A stretch of DNA of 46,006 bases from Mageeibacillus sp. UBA5747 (GCA_002419145.1 DIFN01000063.1:1-46006); one strand, 5' to 3'. Counted from the stretch's first letter, positions 7,446-16,539 are shown. The notes: generated by a model not told the origin, from the letters alone. Program-made: numbers and translations.

Positions 7446-9233
7446 CTATTCAAACACCAGTGGCAGCCGGATCGAAACGATGGTCCTGATCCCGACCGCA
7501 GGATTATAACCACTCTCTGCCAGCAGATCCTGGCCAGGGCCTGCCGAACGGACTGTCACGCCGAAATCCTTACCGAAAAGCAACTGGATGCGGTCGTGGA
7601 CATTGTGCAAGCCAATGCTCTCCCCTTCGTCCGTGCTTGCTTCCAATGGCAGGGACTGGACGTCCGGGGCAAAGCCAACTCCGTTGTCAGCCACCTCCAC
7701 ATGAAGCTCTGTTCCGGCACGAAAAGCCCGGATCAGAACCAGCCCGCCATCCCGCAAGGGCTTGATGCCATGATAAATGGCATTTTCCACCAGGGGCTGC
7801 AGGGTCAATCGCAGCATGCGCGCGTTTTGCACGTCCGGGTCCATCTCAATCCCATACTGCAGTTTGTCCTGGTAGCGCATTTTCTGGATGCGCAGGTAAT
7901 GGCTGACAGTGTCAATTTCCATCTGGACCGTGACTAGCTCCTGCGCCTTGCTCGCGCTGGCCCGCATCAGTTTGGCCAGCGAAGAGGTCATCTCGACCAC
8001 CTTATCCTGTTCCCCGCTGCTGGCCATCCAGATGATCGATTCGAGCGTGTTGTAGAGGAAATGCGGCCGGATCTGGGACTGCAAAGCCTGAATTTCACTT
8101 TTCCGTTTCTGCTCTTCGATCAGGCGTTCATGTTCGACCAACGTCTTGATCTGCTGCGTCATTGAATTGAATTGTTCCCCCAGTTCGGCAATTTCATTAG
8201 TTACCGTGATTTCCGCTTTGGCATCAAAATCTCCCTGCTGGAAATTCTGCATCGAATTTTTCAATTCCAGAATCGGATCCGTCAGCCGCTTGGATGCCTT
8301 GAGCGAAACAACCAGGGCAATCAGAGCAAAAATCAGACCAATTCCACTGTAAGTGGCAATGACCAGTGGGCTGACCTGGACCATCTGACGAGTATCTGTG
8401 ACACTGACAATCACCCAGTCAGCGGATTTGATTTTGACACTGGAATAAATGATGCCATCGCGAATTACGGATTCGATGCGTTCACTGCGCTGGACCAGAT
8501 CAAATTGCTCCGTCTTGACCGAACTGTAAATCAGGCGCTGTTGTGGATGGTAGACCAGCTCGTCATTGGCGCCCTGGATGAAGACATAAGCCCCATTCTG
8601 GCCGGACAGATTGCTGCAGATGTCCGATATGGTCTGAAAGTTCAGGTCGATCAGCAAAACGCCCAGTAAGCGGTCCTGGTCATAGATGGCCCGGCTCAGA
8701 GAGACCACCCAGCGATGTTCTCCGGCAATAACGTTCTCGACCCGGGATGAGGAGATGCGCGGAACTCCTTTGGCAGCCACCGTCTCCTTGTACCAGTCAA
8801 ATTCGCGGTAATCCCAATAAGGCGTCAGTCCGACGTGGTCCCGGTTGGTGATAAAGTTGCCATCCTCCCGAAATAGAATCACATTAACCAGATCCTGGCG
8901 GGTGCCACTGATCGCTTTCAGTTCTGACGTGATCCGGGCCCTTTGCTGGTAGAGGCTGACGGTGGGCGGTGCCAGCGGGTTTTCGCCTTTCAAGTATAAA
9001 AGGACGTCCGGATTCCCGGCCAGATAATCAGACACCTTGAACATCTCTTCGGTATAGAACTCGATGCTATTCTTGATTTGGCCGAGGAGCTGGCGGCTGT
9101 AGTTCAGAGTATTGTCCTCGGTCAGGTTAGTCGTCAGGAAATACGACACCGGTAAAAAGACGGCCAGAATGCCTGCGATGGTGAACAAGGATGTCAGGAA
9201 AATGCTGTCCCGAAGGTGTGATTTGCGCCGCAT
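7446..9233 (-). CDS. YesM-type sensor histidine kinase
   Basis: 595 residues: transmembrane helix about 12-34, extracellular Cache-like sensor region about 35-288, second helix about 290-311, HAMP about 312-364, His_kinase domain with the phospho-accepting His391 in SQIRPHFLYNTLES, and an HATPase domain with N-box PLVENAIYHG (480-489), DNGVGF (516-521) and GESIGLHNV (537-545). It should phosphorylate the response regulator encoded 4 bases upstream. The sugar-binding partner gene follows at once. Together they probably report extracellular sugar and switch on the downstream transporter genes. Start: ATG of MRRKSHLRD, next to a GGAAA site inside the end of the regulator gene. Confidence 0.92.
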   Translation of the reverse strand: MRRKSHLRDSIFLTSLFTIAGILAVFLPVSYFLTTNLTEDNTLNYSRQLLGQIKNSIEFYTEEMFKVSDYLAGNPDVLLYLKGENPLAPPTVSLYQQRARITSELKAISGTRQDLVNVILFREDGNFITNRDHVGLTPYWDYREFDWYKETVAAKGVPRISSSRVENVIAGEHRWVVSLSRAIYDQDRLLGVLLIDLNFQTISDICSNLSGQNGAYVFIQGANDELVYHPQQRLIYSSVKTEQFDLVQRSERIESVIRDGIIYSSVKIKSADWVIVSVTDTRQMVQVSPLVIATYSGIGLIFALIALVVSLKASKRLTDPILELKNSMQNFQQGDFDAKAEITVTNEIAELGEQFNSMTQQIKTLVEHERLIEEQKRKSEIQALQSQIRPHFLYNTLESIIWMASSGEQDKVVEMTSSLAKLMRASASKAQELVTVQMEIDTVSHYLRIQKMRYQDKLQYGIEMDPDVQNARMLRLTLQPLVENAIYHGIKPLRDGGLVLIRAFRAGTELHVEVADNGVGFAPDVQSLPLEASTDEGESIGLHNVHDRIQLLFGKDFGVTVRSAGPGQDLLAESGYNPAVGIRTIVSIRLPLVFE

Positions 9234-9237
9234 GCTG

Positions 9238-10842
9238 TCAGTTTCCGTTTTCCGTGCCGAATTGCTTGCGATAGTCGCGTGGACTCAGCCCGACCTGCTT
9301 TTTAAAGGCGACCGTGAAATAGGCCGGATTCTCATAGCCAACTCGTTCGGCGATGTCATACAGCATCCGGTCTGTACTGCGCAGCAGTTCCTTGGCTTTG
9401 TCCATCCTCACCTCAGTCAGGTACTCGACAAAAGTTTTGCCTGTCTCTTCCTTGAAGATCTGGCTAAAATAAGACAGGCTGACGTTGGCATGGTTGCTGA
9501 CTGCCATCAAAGACAGCTGGCTGTCAGCATAATGTTCCTTGATGTAGGTCTGAGCCAAAAGACCCAAGCGCTGGTTTTCCCGGTTGCGCTGGCCACCCAG
9601 ACAAGCTATGCATTGCAGGCACAGGGTTTGCAGGCGACGGTCAAAAACAGCCAGGGCATCCTGGTCATCGGTCGGGGGCCAGGATGCATCCGGAATCTGG
9701 CTGCAGGTTTCCTGGATCGAGAGCAGCCCCAGCAGGCGGTTGGCCAGCCGGTTCCATTCAAAGCGGATTTCCGCCTGGGACAGGGCAGCAGACCGGATGG
9801 CCCTGGTCAAGTCCGCGATGGCCGGCTTCAGCTGATTGGGTTCCTGCAGTCGGACCTTAAGGATCACTTGTTCCTCAAAAAAAGACAAGTCAACCGGATT
9901 GGCTGGTGTTTCCAGATCGCCGGCAAACAAGATCGTCTGTCCCGGTATGCGGTAGATCTGGTCCAGGGCTTGCTGGGCCGACTGGAAGGAGACCTGAACT
10001 TGGGGCAGTTCATGAACCAGATGGCCTGCACCGATCGAAATTTCGGCCTGGAGTGCCTGGCGCATCGTGATCCCGATGCGCTGGGACAGACTGCGCAGAG
10101 TCTGGTCCAGATGCGTTGATTCAGGCATGGCGCCAATCAAGCAGGCCCTTCCATCCGGCAGCTGAAAGGCGGTGATCTGTTGCACATCACTGGCCAATTC
10201 TTGCGTGATGTTGAAAACCATGTACTGCAGCAACTGGCTGTTGACCCCCAGTCGCCGGGCATCTGCCTGCAAGTGCTGCGGCAAGACCAAAGCGACCTGG
10301 TAGAAGCCAGCCGAAAAATCCAGGCCAATCTCCTGGCCGATTTCACCCAGCTCAGCCGGATCGAAAGAACCCTGAACCAGGCGGCTCAGGATCTGGTCTC
10401 GCACCAGTGGGCTGATCCGGTGCAGCTGACGCTCGGCCTTCTGCACCGCCAAGGCCTGGGTCTGGCGCTCGTCAAGTTTCTTCTGAGCGTCCGTGAGGAC
10501 GTCCCTGAATTCACCGGGTGTCACCGGTTTCAGGATGTAGCTGGCTACCTGGGTCTTGATCGCCTGCCTGGCATAGTTGAAGTCATCATAGCCCGTGATA
10601 ATGATCACAGGGGTTCCCCGGCCGGACTCGTGGATCAGCCCTGCCAGCTGCAAGCCGCTCATGCGGGGCATGCAGATATCGGTGATGACCAGGTCTGGGT
10701 TCTGGTCGAAATACGCTGCGGCAGCTTCCTGGCCGTCCGCGCAGACAGCCACGACCTCAAAGCCATGCCGGGCAAAATCGATCATTTTCAAGATGGCATC
10801 CCTGGCCAGAGCCTCATCTTCGACAATCATCAGCTTGTACAT
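9238..10842 (-). CDS. YesN-type response regulator with AraC DNA-binding domain
   Basis: 534 residues. Receiver domain (about 1-120) with acidic pair E8/D9, phospho-acceptor Asp55 in LVITDICMPRMSG and Lys105 in SYILKPVTP. A long middle region (about 140-410) of YesN type follows. The C-terminus (about 425-530) is an AraC double helix-turn-helix with SLMAVSNHANVSLSYFSQIF and IAERVGYENPAYFTVAFKK. It should bind DNA and activate the sugar transport genes once phosphorylated by the kinase encoded next. It lies 34 bases after the AraC gene, on the same strand, so the regulators are probably cotranscribed. The start ATG (MYKLMIVEDE) has a GAGG site about 12 bases upstream, longer than usual. Confidence 0.92.
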   Translation of the reverse strand: MYKLMIVEDEALARDAILKMIDFARHGFEVVAVCADGQEAAAAYFDQNPDLVITDICMPRMSGLQLAGLIHESGRGTPVIIITGYDDFNYARQAIKTQVASYILKPVTPGEFRDVLTDAQKKLDERQTQALAVQKAERQLHRISPLVRDQILSRLVQGSFDPAELGEIGQEIGLDFSAGFYQVALVLPQHLQADARRLGVNSQLLQYMVFNITQELASDVQQITAFQLPDGRACLIGAMPESTHLDQTLRSLSQRIGITMRQALQAEISIGAGHLVHELPQVQVSFQSAQQALDQIYRIPGQTILFAGDLETPANPVDLSFFEEQVILKVRLQEPNQLKPAIADLTRAIRSAALSQAEIRFEWNRLANRLLGLLSIQETCSQIPDASWPPTDDQDALAVFDRRLQTLCLQCIACLGGQRNRENQRLGLLAQTYIKEHYADSQLSLMAVSNHANVSLSYFSQIFKEETGKTFVEYLTEVRMDKAKELLRSTDRMLYDIAERVGYENPAYFTVAFKKQVGLSPRDYRKQFGTENGN

Positions 10843-10876
10843 CGTGTGTTCGGACCTCGCGATCTAACTCTGGCTT

Positions 10877-11746
10877 TTAGTGGCGGAGCACGGCATTGAT
10901 CCTGCGGTATTCGCGCGGACTATACTCCATTTTCTGCTTGAAGAAACGGGAAAAATAGAACTCATCGGCAAAACCGAGTTGGCCGGCAATCTGCTGAACC
11001 GAGTCTTTGGTTAACAGAAGTCCCAGGGATGCTCGCTGGATCAGTCGGTCGGCGATGTACTGGTGCAACGTGATCCCATTATCCCGGCGAAACTTGTGGC
11101 GAAAGGTTTCAAAGGGCAGATCCAGGGCTTCACAGATCTGCTGAGTGGATAACCTGGCTGACAAGTTCTGTTCAATGTAAGCATAGACCAGCTTGTATTC
11201 GTTGGCTAGAGCCATGCGATCACTGATGTCCGGCAGACAATCGCGGAAAAAGCTGGCCAGCGTCTGATAGACCAGGCCCTTGATAGCCAGAAGGTCGGGC
11301 AGTTGGCCGCCCGAGTAGGCAGATAACAGCGGATGAAGCAGGTCCGGTCGCAGCGGCAGGGCGAAACAGCGATTGATGTTGTCCAGAATATCCATGTCAC
11401 CATACCGGCAGGTGACATGGAAGTAGAACTTCTCGATCCGGCTATCGGTCCTCAGGTCGACCCGGGTCCGCGGCGGAATCAGGTACATGGTGCCGGGAAT
11501 CAGGTCGATCCGGCCCTGAGCCGTGTCAAGCCAGCCCCGGTCGGCCACCATATAGTAAATCCGGGCAAAAGGTGAGTGAACACCATACTGATTCCATTGC
11601 ATATTGCCGATAAAATAACCGTGGTCCAAAAGCTCGACCGACAACTGGTTGAGATGGCTCATCAGCAGGTTATTGCGGGTGATCCCGCGCGAATCGGTTG
11701 TGAATTGAGCCCGGCTTTCGATCGGCTCATGCCGGGAAGACTTCAT
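10877..11746 (-). CDS. AraC-family transcriptional regulator (probable fucose-gene regulator)
   Basis: About 289 residues. N-terminal cupin-like sugar-sensing domain (about 1-165, including the PRTRVDLRTDSRIEKFYFHV strand region) and C-terminal AraC DNA-binding domain with LSTQQICEALDLPFETFRHK and VQQIAGQLGFADEFYFSRFF. The gene diverges from fucI with about 137 bases between them, so fucI is the likely target. I chose the ATG at 11746 because GGTGG lies 8 bases before it; the ATG at 11779 (11 codons longer) has no ribosome site and would leave almost no leader. Further upstream in-frame codons overlap the promoter region. Confidence 0.88.
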   Translation of the reverse strand: MKSSRHEPIESRAQFTTDSRGITRNNLLMSHLNQLSVELLDHGYFIGNMQWNQYGVHSPFARIYYMVADRGWLDTAQGRIDLIPGTMYLIPPRTRVDLRTDSRIEKFYFHVTCRYGDMDILDNINRCFALPLRPDLLHPLLSAYSGGQLPDLLAIKGLVYQTLASFFRDCLPDISDRMALANEYKLVYAYIEQNLSARLSTQQICEALDLPFETFRHKFRRDNGITLHQYIADRLIQRASLGLLLTKDSVQQIAGQLGFADEFYFSRFFKQKMEYSPREYRRINAVLRH

Positions 11747-11782
11747 CACGGACACCACCGCCCTTTCCTGATGCTTCATTAT

Positions 11783-11811
11783 TTTACCAGATAATCCATG
11801 TTTTATATATT
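11783..11811 (+). promoter_or_regulatory. Candidate promoter of fucI
   Basis: TTTACC (11783-11788) and TATATT (11806-11811) are 17 bases apart, a sigma-A-type arrangement with a weak -35. About 70 bases separate it from the fucI start. The -35 lies next to the start region of the divergent AraC gene, so an AraC protein bound here could control both directions. Confidence 0.4.
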
Positions 11812-11883
11812 CTGCTGCCCTAGAATGAAGGTACAGGCAAAATTCTATTGTCACTCGCATATCGTTACACGGAGGTACCCCCG

Positions 11884-13692
11884 ATGCCACAAACTAAGAA
11901 TCCCCCTGTCAACAGAAACGTCGGCCGCATGCCGAAAATTGGCATCCGCCCCGCCATCGACGGTCGCCGGCTGGGCGTCCGAGAATCCCTCGAAGGCCGC
12001 ACCATGGGTATGGCTCACCAGGCTGCCGACCTGATCACGAAAAACCTGCGCCATGCTAATGGCTTGCCGATCGAATGCGTCATCGCCGAGACTTGCATCG
12101 GTGGCGTGGCGGAAGCTGCGGCTTGCGAAGACCTCTTCGCCCGCGAAAATGTCACCGCCACTCTGACGGTCACCCCTTGCTGGTGCTATGGCACCGAAAC
12201 CATGGACATGAATCCGCTCACCATCAAAGCCGTCTGGGGTTTCAACGGCACCGAGCGTCCCGGCGCAGTCTATCTGGCTGCTGTCATGGCCGCCCATGCT
12301 CAGCGCAAACTGCCAGCCTTCTCCATCTACGGCCACGATGTCCAGGATGCCGATGATACCAGTGTCCCGGCTGATGTTGCCGAAAAGATTCTCCTCTGGG
12401 CCAAGGCTGCCATGGCCGCTGGTACGATGAAAGGCAAATCCTATGTCAACATCGGCGGCCCCTGCATGGGCATCGCCGGATCGGTCGTCGATCCCCAGAT
12501 GCTGCAAGAGTATTTTGGCCTCAGGACCGAGTGGCTCGACCAGGTCGAGATCGAACGCCGTATCGCGCGCAAGATCTATGACGCTGAGGAATTCGCCAAA
12601 GCCAAGGCCTGGCGCGAGGCTTATTGCAAAGAAGGCTTTGATGTCAATGTCGGCAGCCCCATCGCCCATACAGCCGAAGAAAAAGCCGCCGAATGGGATC
12701 GCGTCATTGTGCAGACTTTGATCATTCGCGACATCCTGATCGGCAATCCCAAACTGGCAGAAATGGGCTTTGGCGAAGAAGCCCTCGGGCGCAATGCCAT
12801 TGCCGGCGGCATCCAAGGCCAACGCCAGTGGACCGACCATTTCCCGAACCACGACTTCTCCGAAGCGATTCTTAGCTCCTCCTTCGACTGGAACGGCATC
12901 CGTGAGCCGATGGTGCTCGCTACCGAGAATGACACCCTGAATGCAATGGCCATGCTGCTCGGCCACTTGGTCAATGACGCAGCCTCCGTCTTTGCGGATG
13001 TGCGCACGTACTGGAGCCCGGATGCCATCGAACGGGTCACCGGCTGGAAACCAGAAGGCAAAGCGGCCCATGGCCTGATCCACCTGATCAATTCCGGTGC
13101 CGCTGCCCTCGATGGCAGCGCTGCTATGCGCGATGCCGAGGGCAAAGCCATCATGAAACCGTTCTGGGAAGTCACCAGTGAAGATGCAGACGCCTGCCTG
13201 GCCGCCACTGCCTGGTGCCCAGCCAATGTTGGCTATTTCCGCGGCGGCGGTTTCTCCTCAATGTTTGAAACCAAAGCCGAAATGCCCGTCACCATGGTCC
13301 GGGTCAACAAGATCGAAGGGCTTGGCCCCGTGCTCCAGATCGCAGAAGGCTACACCGTCGAACTCCCCGAAGGCGTCAGCCAGACGTTGCAAAAACGGAC
13401 CGATCCGACTTGGCCAACCACTTGGTTTGCTCCCAGCCTCACCGGTGAAGGCGCATTCAAAGATGTATACAGCGTCATGGCCAACTGGGGTGCCAACCAT
13501 GGCTCGTTCAGCTATGGCCATATCGGTGCCAAACTGATCACCCTGGCCAGCATGCTGCGCATCCCCGTAGCCATGCATAATGTCCCGGCCGAAAAAATCT
13601 TCCGGCCCCACGCCTGGTCAGCCTTTGGCACAGTCAGCTCGGAAAGCGCTGACTACCGCGCCTGCGAAAACTACGGCCCACTCTTCGGCTGA
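11884..13692 (+). CDS. fucI: L-fucose isomerase
   Basis: 602 residues, similar to E. coli FucI (591). It converts L-fucose to L-fuculose (and D-arabinose to D-ribulose) in the cytoplasm using Mn2+. The metal ligands of E. coli FucI (Glu337, Asp361, His528) appear at Glu348 in LATENDTLN, Asp372 in FADVRTYWSP and His539 in NWGANHGSF, all shifted by exactly 11 residues. Start ATG follows GGAGGTACCCCCG; in-frame codons further upstream lack a site. It diverges from the AraC gene and is followed by a strong terminator. Fuculokinase and aldolase genes are absent from the window. Confidence 0.96.
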   Translation: MPQTKNPPVNRNVGRMPKIGIRPAIDGRRLGVRESLEGRTMGMAHQAADLITKNLRHANGLPIECVIAETCIGGVAEAAACEDLFARENVTATLTVTPCWCYGTETMDMNPLTIKAVWGFNGTERPGAVYLAAVMAAHAQRKLPAFSIYGHDVQDADDTSVPADVAEKILLWAKAAMAAGTMKGKSYVNIGGPCMGIAGSVVDPQMLQEYFGLRTEWLDQVEIERRIARKIYDAEEFAKAKAWREAYCKEGFDVNVGSPIAHTAEEKAAEWDRVIVQTLIIRDILIGNPKLAEMGFGEEALGRNAIAGGIQGQRQWTDHFPNHDFSEAILSSSFDWNGIREPMVLATENDTLNAMAMLLGHLVNDAASVFADVRTYWSPDAIERVTGWKPEGKAAHGLIHLINSGAAALDGSAAMRDAEGKAIMKPFWEVTSEDADACLAATAWCPANVGYFRGGGFSSMFETKAEMPVTMVRVNKIEGLGPVLQIAEGYTVELPEGVSQTLQKRTDPTWPTTWFAPSLTGEGAFKDVYSVMANWGANHGSFSYGHIGAKLITLASMLRIPVAMHNVPAEKIFRPHAWSAFGTVSSESADYRACENYGPLFG

Positions 13693-13757
13693 TCCGCATT
13701 CTCCTGGCGACAGCAGGTCAGACATTCACCTGTTTACTCGAATTTTCTCCTCAAATA

Positions 13758-13800
13758 CCAAAACGCCGGGTTTGTAGGCCCGGCGTTTTGGCGTTCCTTT
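13758..13800 (+). terminator. Rho-independent terminator after fucI
   Basis: CCAAAACGCCGGG (13758-13770) pairs perfectly with CCCGGCGTTTTGG (13779-13791) around an 8-base loop, followed by CGTTCCTTT. It lies between the convergent fucI and aldo/keto reductase genes; the A-rich left flank may let it work on the minus strand as well. Confidence 0.85.
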
Positions 13801-13815
13801 ATCATCGAACGCTCC

Positions 13816-14955
13816 TTACCCCAGATAGGCGTGGGCTTCCTTCAGGGTGGCGATAATCGAGATATGCTGTGGGCACACCTGCTCGCACGCGCCACACTCG
13901 ACACAGAGTGCAGCGTCTTCGTGGTTTTTTACCAGCCCGGCATAGCTGCTTTTTCCGGCCTTCACATCTTCAAACATAAAGGTCTGGTTGTAGGTTCGAA
14001 AAACGGATGGGATCGCAACACCCGACGGGCAGGGCAGGCAGTACTCACAGCCGGTACAGTCGACCTGGATCTTGCTTTGGTACAAAGCCCGGACCCGGTC
14101 CACCCTGGACTCATCTTCGGCAGACAGACAGCCCGGTTTCGTGGCGGCAAAAATCCTGAGGTTATCCTGGAGCTGGTCCATCGTGCTAACCCCACTGAGA
14201 ATCACTTTGACCTCCGGCCGGTTGACCAGCCAGCGGAATGCCCATTCCACACCGGAGCGCCGCTCAGGCGCCTCGTCCCAGACCGTCTGGACATCTGATG
14301 GAATATGTCCTGCCAGGGCACCACCACGCAGTGGTTCCATGACGACAACTCCAATGCCGCGGGCTGCAGCATACGCCAACCCCGCAAGGCCAGCCTGGTA
14401 GTCAACATCAAGGATATTGAGCTGGATCTGGCACATATCCCAGACATAGCTGTCAATGATCTCTTTGAAAAGCGGCAATTGATCATGGAAAGAGAAAGCC
14501 GCGTACCGGATCCGACCGTCTGCCTTAGCCCGGTCGAGGAATTCCAGGACACCCAGATCACGCACCTTACCCCACGTGCCCTGGTGCAGGGCATGCAGCA
14601 GATAGAAATCAATATGATCTGTCTGCAATTTCTCCAGCTGCCGATTGAGCAGCCGGTCAAAGTCATCCGCTGACTTGACTTCCCACGCTGGCAGCTTAGT
14701 CGCAAGATAGACCCGTTCACGATAGCCATCCTGCAAAGCCTTGCCTACAACGAGCTCGCTGTTGCCTCCGTGGTAGGGGTAGGCTGTGTCGATGTAAGTG
14801 ACGCCACCGTCAATACCAGCCCGGATCATCCGGATCGCCTCGGGCTCATCGATCAGCGCGCTATCTGTCTGCCCGGTCTGCAGCGGCAGACGCATGCAGC
14901 CAATACCAAAAATCGACGTGCTCAAACCTATTTGTTCCCAATATCGCATTTCCAT
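13816..14955 (-). CDS. Aldo/keto reductase with C-terminal 4Fe-4S domain
   Basis: 379 residues. Aldo/keto reductase barrel (about 1-290) with catalytic-type residues Asp and Tyr in YIDTAYPYHGG, Lys in YLATKLPAW and His in DFYLLHAL. The C-terminus carries two Cys clusters, CTGCEYCLPCPSG (about 305-317) and CVECGACEQVCPQ (about 357-369), as in the COG1453 subgroup. It should reduce carbonyls with NADPH; the Fe-S tail suggests ferredoxin-linked electron flow. ATG at 14955 lies 9 bases after AAGGAGG; ATG codons on either side are worse placed. It converges on fucI. A role in lactaldehyde reduction is conceivable but not shown. Confidence 0.88.
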   Translation of the reverse strand: MEMRYWEQIGLSTSIFGIGCMRLPLQTGQTDSALIDEPEAIRMIRAGIDGGVTYIDTAYPYHGGNSELVVGKALQDGYRERVYLATKLPAWEVKSADDFDRLLNRQLEKLQTDHIDFYLLHALHQGTWGKVRDLGVLEFLDRAKADGRIRYAAFSFHDQLPLFKEIIDSYVWDMCQIQLNILDVDYQAGLAGLAYAAARGIGVVVMEPLRGGALAGHIPSDVQTVWDEAPERRSGVEWAFRWLVNRPEVKVILSGVSTMDQLQDNLRIFAATKPGCLSAEDESRVDRVRALYQSKIQVDCTGCEYCLPCPSGVAIPSVFRTYNQTFMFEDVKAGKSSYAGLVKNHEDAALCVECGACEQVCPQHISIIATLKEAHAYLG

Positions 14956-15103
14956 ATCCCAAAGCCTCCTTGAATCCAGCATAGGAATGGGCCAGCCATT
15001 CCTTGCCAGCCGAATTTTGCTAGTCTACAATGACATCATACGACTGGAAGTCAACTTCAAGTCAACCCAAGGCCGTAGATTCTTCGGACGATTGGCGGAA
15101 ATT

Positions 15104-15538
15104 ATGCGCGGAAAACTATTCTACGAAACTGGCCAGCTCAAGTACGAAGGGGAATACAAAATGGGAGCCTCAGGCGCGGTCCCCAATGGCCGCGGCATCA
15201 GCTACTACCCGGACGGCCAGCGCCAATTCGATGGCATTTTCAACGACTGGTCGCTTGACACCGGTGTCGAGTACTATCCCAATGGCCAGATCAAGTTCGA
15301 AGGGGTCTTCAACAAAAGGCCCCGTGCCTACATTGGGCCCCGCTATTATGCCAGCGGCGTCCTCTATCGTGACGATGGCAGCAAATGGTTCATCGGCACC
15401 TTCAATGTTTTAAAGCGTGGACCGATCGAGTCCCCGGTCGTCAAATTCCCTGACTGCTTCTACGACGGCATCGAATACACCGAGAACGGCCAGCTGATTT
15501 TTCACGTCCCGTCGGATTTTATCAATTACGTGTATTGA
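15104..15538 (+). CDS. MORN-type repeat protein (YwqK-like)
   Basis: About 144 residues built from repeated short units of the form G-x-x-x-Y-Y-x-x-G-Q-x-x-F/Y-x-G: LFYETGQLKYEGEY, ISYYPDGQRQFDGIF, VEYYPNGQIKFEGVF and a last IEYTENGQLIF. These are MORN_2-like repeats, seen in YwqK-type proteins and in many surface or toxin-neutralising proteins; no enzyme motif is present and there is no signal peptide, so function is unknown. The ATG at 15104 has only a weak GGCGGA site. The frame is open further upstream but that part does not resemble protein and would overlap the divergent aldo/keto reductase promoter. Single-gene unit ending at a strong terminator. Confidence 0.65.
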   Translation: MRGKLFYETGQLKYEGEYKMGASGAVPNGRGISYYPDGQRQFDGIFNDWSLDTGVEYYPNGQIKFEGVFNKRPRAYIGPRYYASGVLYRDDGSKWFIGTFNVLKRGPIESPVVKFPDCFYDGIEYTENGQLIFHVPSDFINYVY

Positions 15539-15600
15539 TCAAGCCCGACTCCCTGTTGAGCGCTCGAGTCCCCAGATCCGCTTGGTTAAAACAAAATCAA

Positions 15601-15645
15601 AGACTCCGCCCATTGCCTTGATTGGCATGGGCGGAGTCTTTTTTG
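15601..15645 (+). terminator. Rho-independent terminator after the MORN gene
   Basis: AGACTCCGCCCAT plus GCC (15601-15617, one bulged T) pairs with GGCATGGGCGGAGTCT (15624-15639), followed by T6. The left flank is A-rich, so it may also stop the convergent ferritin-like transcript. Confidence 0.85.
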
Positions 15646-15671
15646 CTCTACATTTCAGGAATTTTATCAAT

Positions 15672-16277
15672 TCATTTTCTGGCAATTTTCGTTCTTACCT
15701 GAGCTCTGGCACCAGCACCAGCGCCTGTTCCGACTGTGCCACCCAGGCCAACCCTTGCATCGAGCCGCTCAAAGGCTGCCAGATGGTTTTCCGATCCCTT
15801 CATCAGGTTTTCAAAGACGAGACGAATGTCGTCAGGCAATTCCTGGGCCAGGAATTGCTCATACATGCCAATGTTGTTGACTTCAGCGGTCACACCGATG
15901 GCATAGGTTTCAGCGAGGGTCGCTGGCAGTTCATAATCGGCTGGATCCGGCTGGACCGGGACGGCGACATCATACGCGTCGAGTAAAGGCATCAGGGCGG
16001 CAATATGCTTGTCTTCAGCCTTTTCGATCTTGCTGTAAACGCGCTGGGTGCCGAATTCATCCTGGATTGCTGCATATTCAGCTTTGGCGTTGAATTCGTC
16101 CTGGATTGCGTAGGTCAGCATCTCTGCGATGGTGTAGGAGGTATCGGCATCAGCTGCGGCTGCACCAGTCAGTTCTGCAGCGGAGACCGCCATACCAAAG
16201 ACGCCGGTCAGGGCAAGGCTCAGGGACAAAGCAGTGGTTATTTTGGCAAAATGTTTTATAGTTATTGCTCCTTTCAA
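15672..16277 (-). CDS. Secreted ferritin-like (DUF2202-type) protein with atypical start
   Basis: Up to 201 residues. A signal peptide (Lys-rich start, hydrophobic core, VSAAE cleavage region) precedes a four-helix ferritin-like domain with two E...ExxH-type repeats: EFNAKAEYAAI with EKAEDKHIAAL, and EVNNIGMYEQF with GSENHLAAF. A Gly/Ala-rich basic tail ends it. Ferritin-like DUF2202 proteins probably bind a di-metal centre; function is unknown. Start problem: the listed limit uses TTG at 16277, but that codon has no ribosome site, while AAAGGAG (16268-16274) lies inside the frame exactly 8 bases before an ATA codon (16257-16259) from which an ordinary signal peptide (KHFAKITTALS...) would begin. 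ATA may therefore be the true, inefficient start, or a mutated ATG. Confidence 0.75.
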   Translation of the reverse strand: MKGAITIKHFAKITTALSLSLALTGVFGMAVSAAELTGAAAADADTSYTIAEMLTYAIQDEFNAKAEYAAIQDEFGTQRVYSKIEKAEDKHIAALMPLLDAYDVAVPVQPDPADYELPATLAETYAIGVTAEVNNIGMYEQFLAQELPDDIRLVFENLMKGSENHLAAFERLDARVGLGGTVGTGAGAGARAQVRTKIARK

Positions 16278-16444
16278 GGCTGGTCTGCTGTCCAGATCCA
16301 GCCGATCCGTACACGTGTTGTGTGAGATCTTATGGTCTTAGCTTAGCCCTCAATTGTCAGGAATTTGTGTGAGAATCTGCAAATCTTTGTGTGGATGGAG
16401 AGTGCTCTTTTCATCTATCAAGGGATTCGAATGACGACGTGCAG

Positions 16445-16466
16445 AGCACAAGACCATCTTTGTGCT
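16445..16466. repeat. Inverted repeat upstream of the acyltransferase gene
   Basis: AGCACAA (16445-16451) and TTGTGCT (16460-16466) form a 7-base inverted repeat about 75 bases before the acyltransferase start, and GTGCTC near 16403 adds a further inverted half. This could be an operator in the otherwise gene-free 262 bases between the divergent ferritin-like and acyltransferase genes. No clear -35/-10 pair was recognised there. Confidence 0.3.
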
Positions 16467-16539
16467 ACACTTGAAGCAGACAGATCCGTATGGCATCGGC
16501 TCGCCAGTTCTGTCAGAGATGGATATTCGGAGGAAGCTC

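Noticed and set aside
11851..13083. 410-codon open frame antisense to fucI
   Set aside because: It is a frame shadow of a G+C-rich, strongly conserved gene; fucI keeps all its metal ligands and the antisense frame has no ribosome site and no recognisable protein family.
14798..15103. N-terminal extension of the MORN-repeat gene
   Set aside because: The open frame overlaps the start of the divergent aldo/keto reductase gene and does not continue the repeat pattern; the ATG at 15104 is the sensible start.
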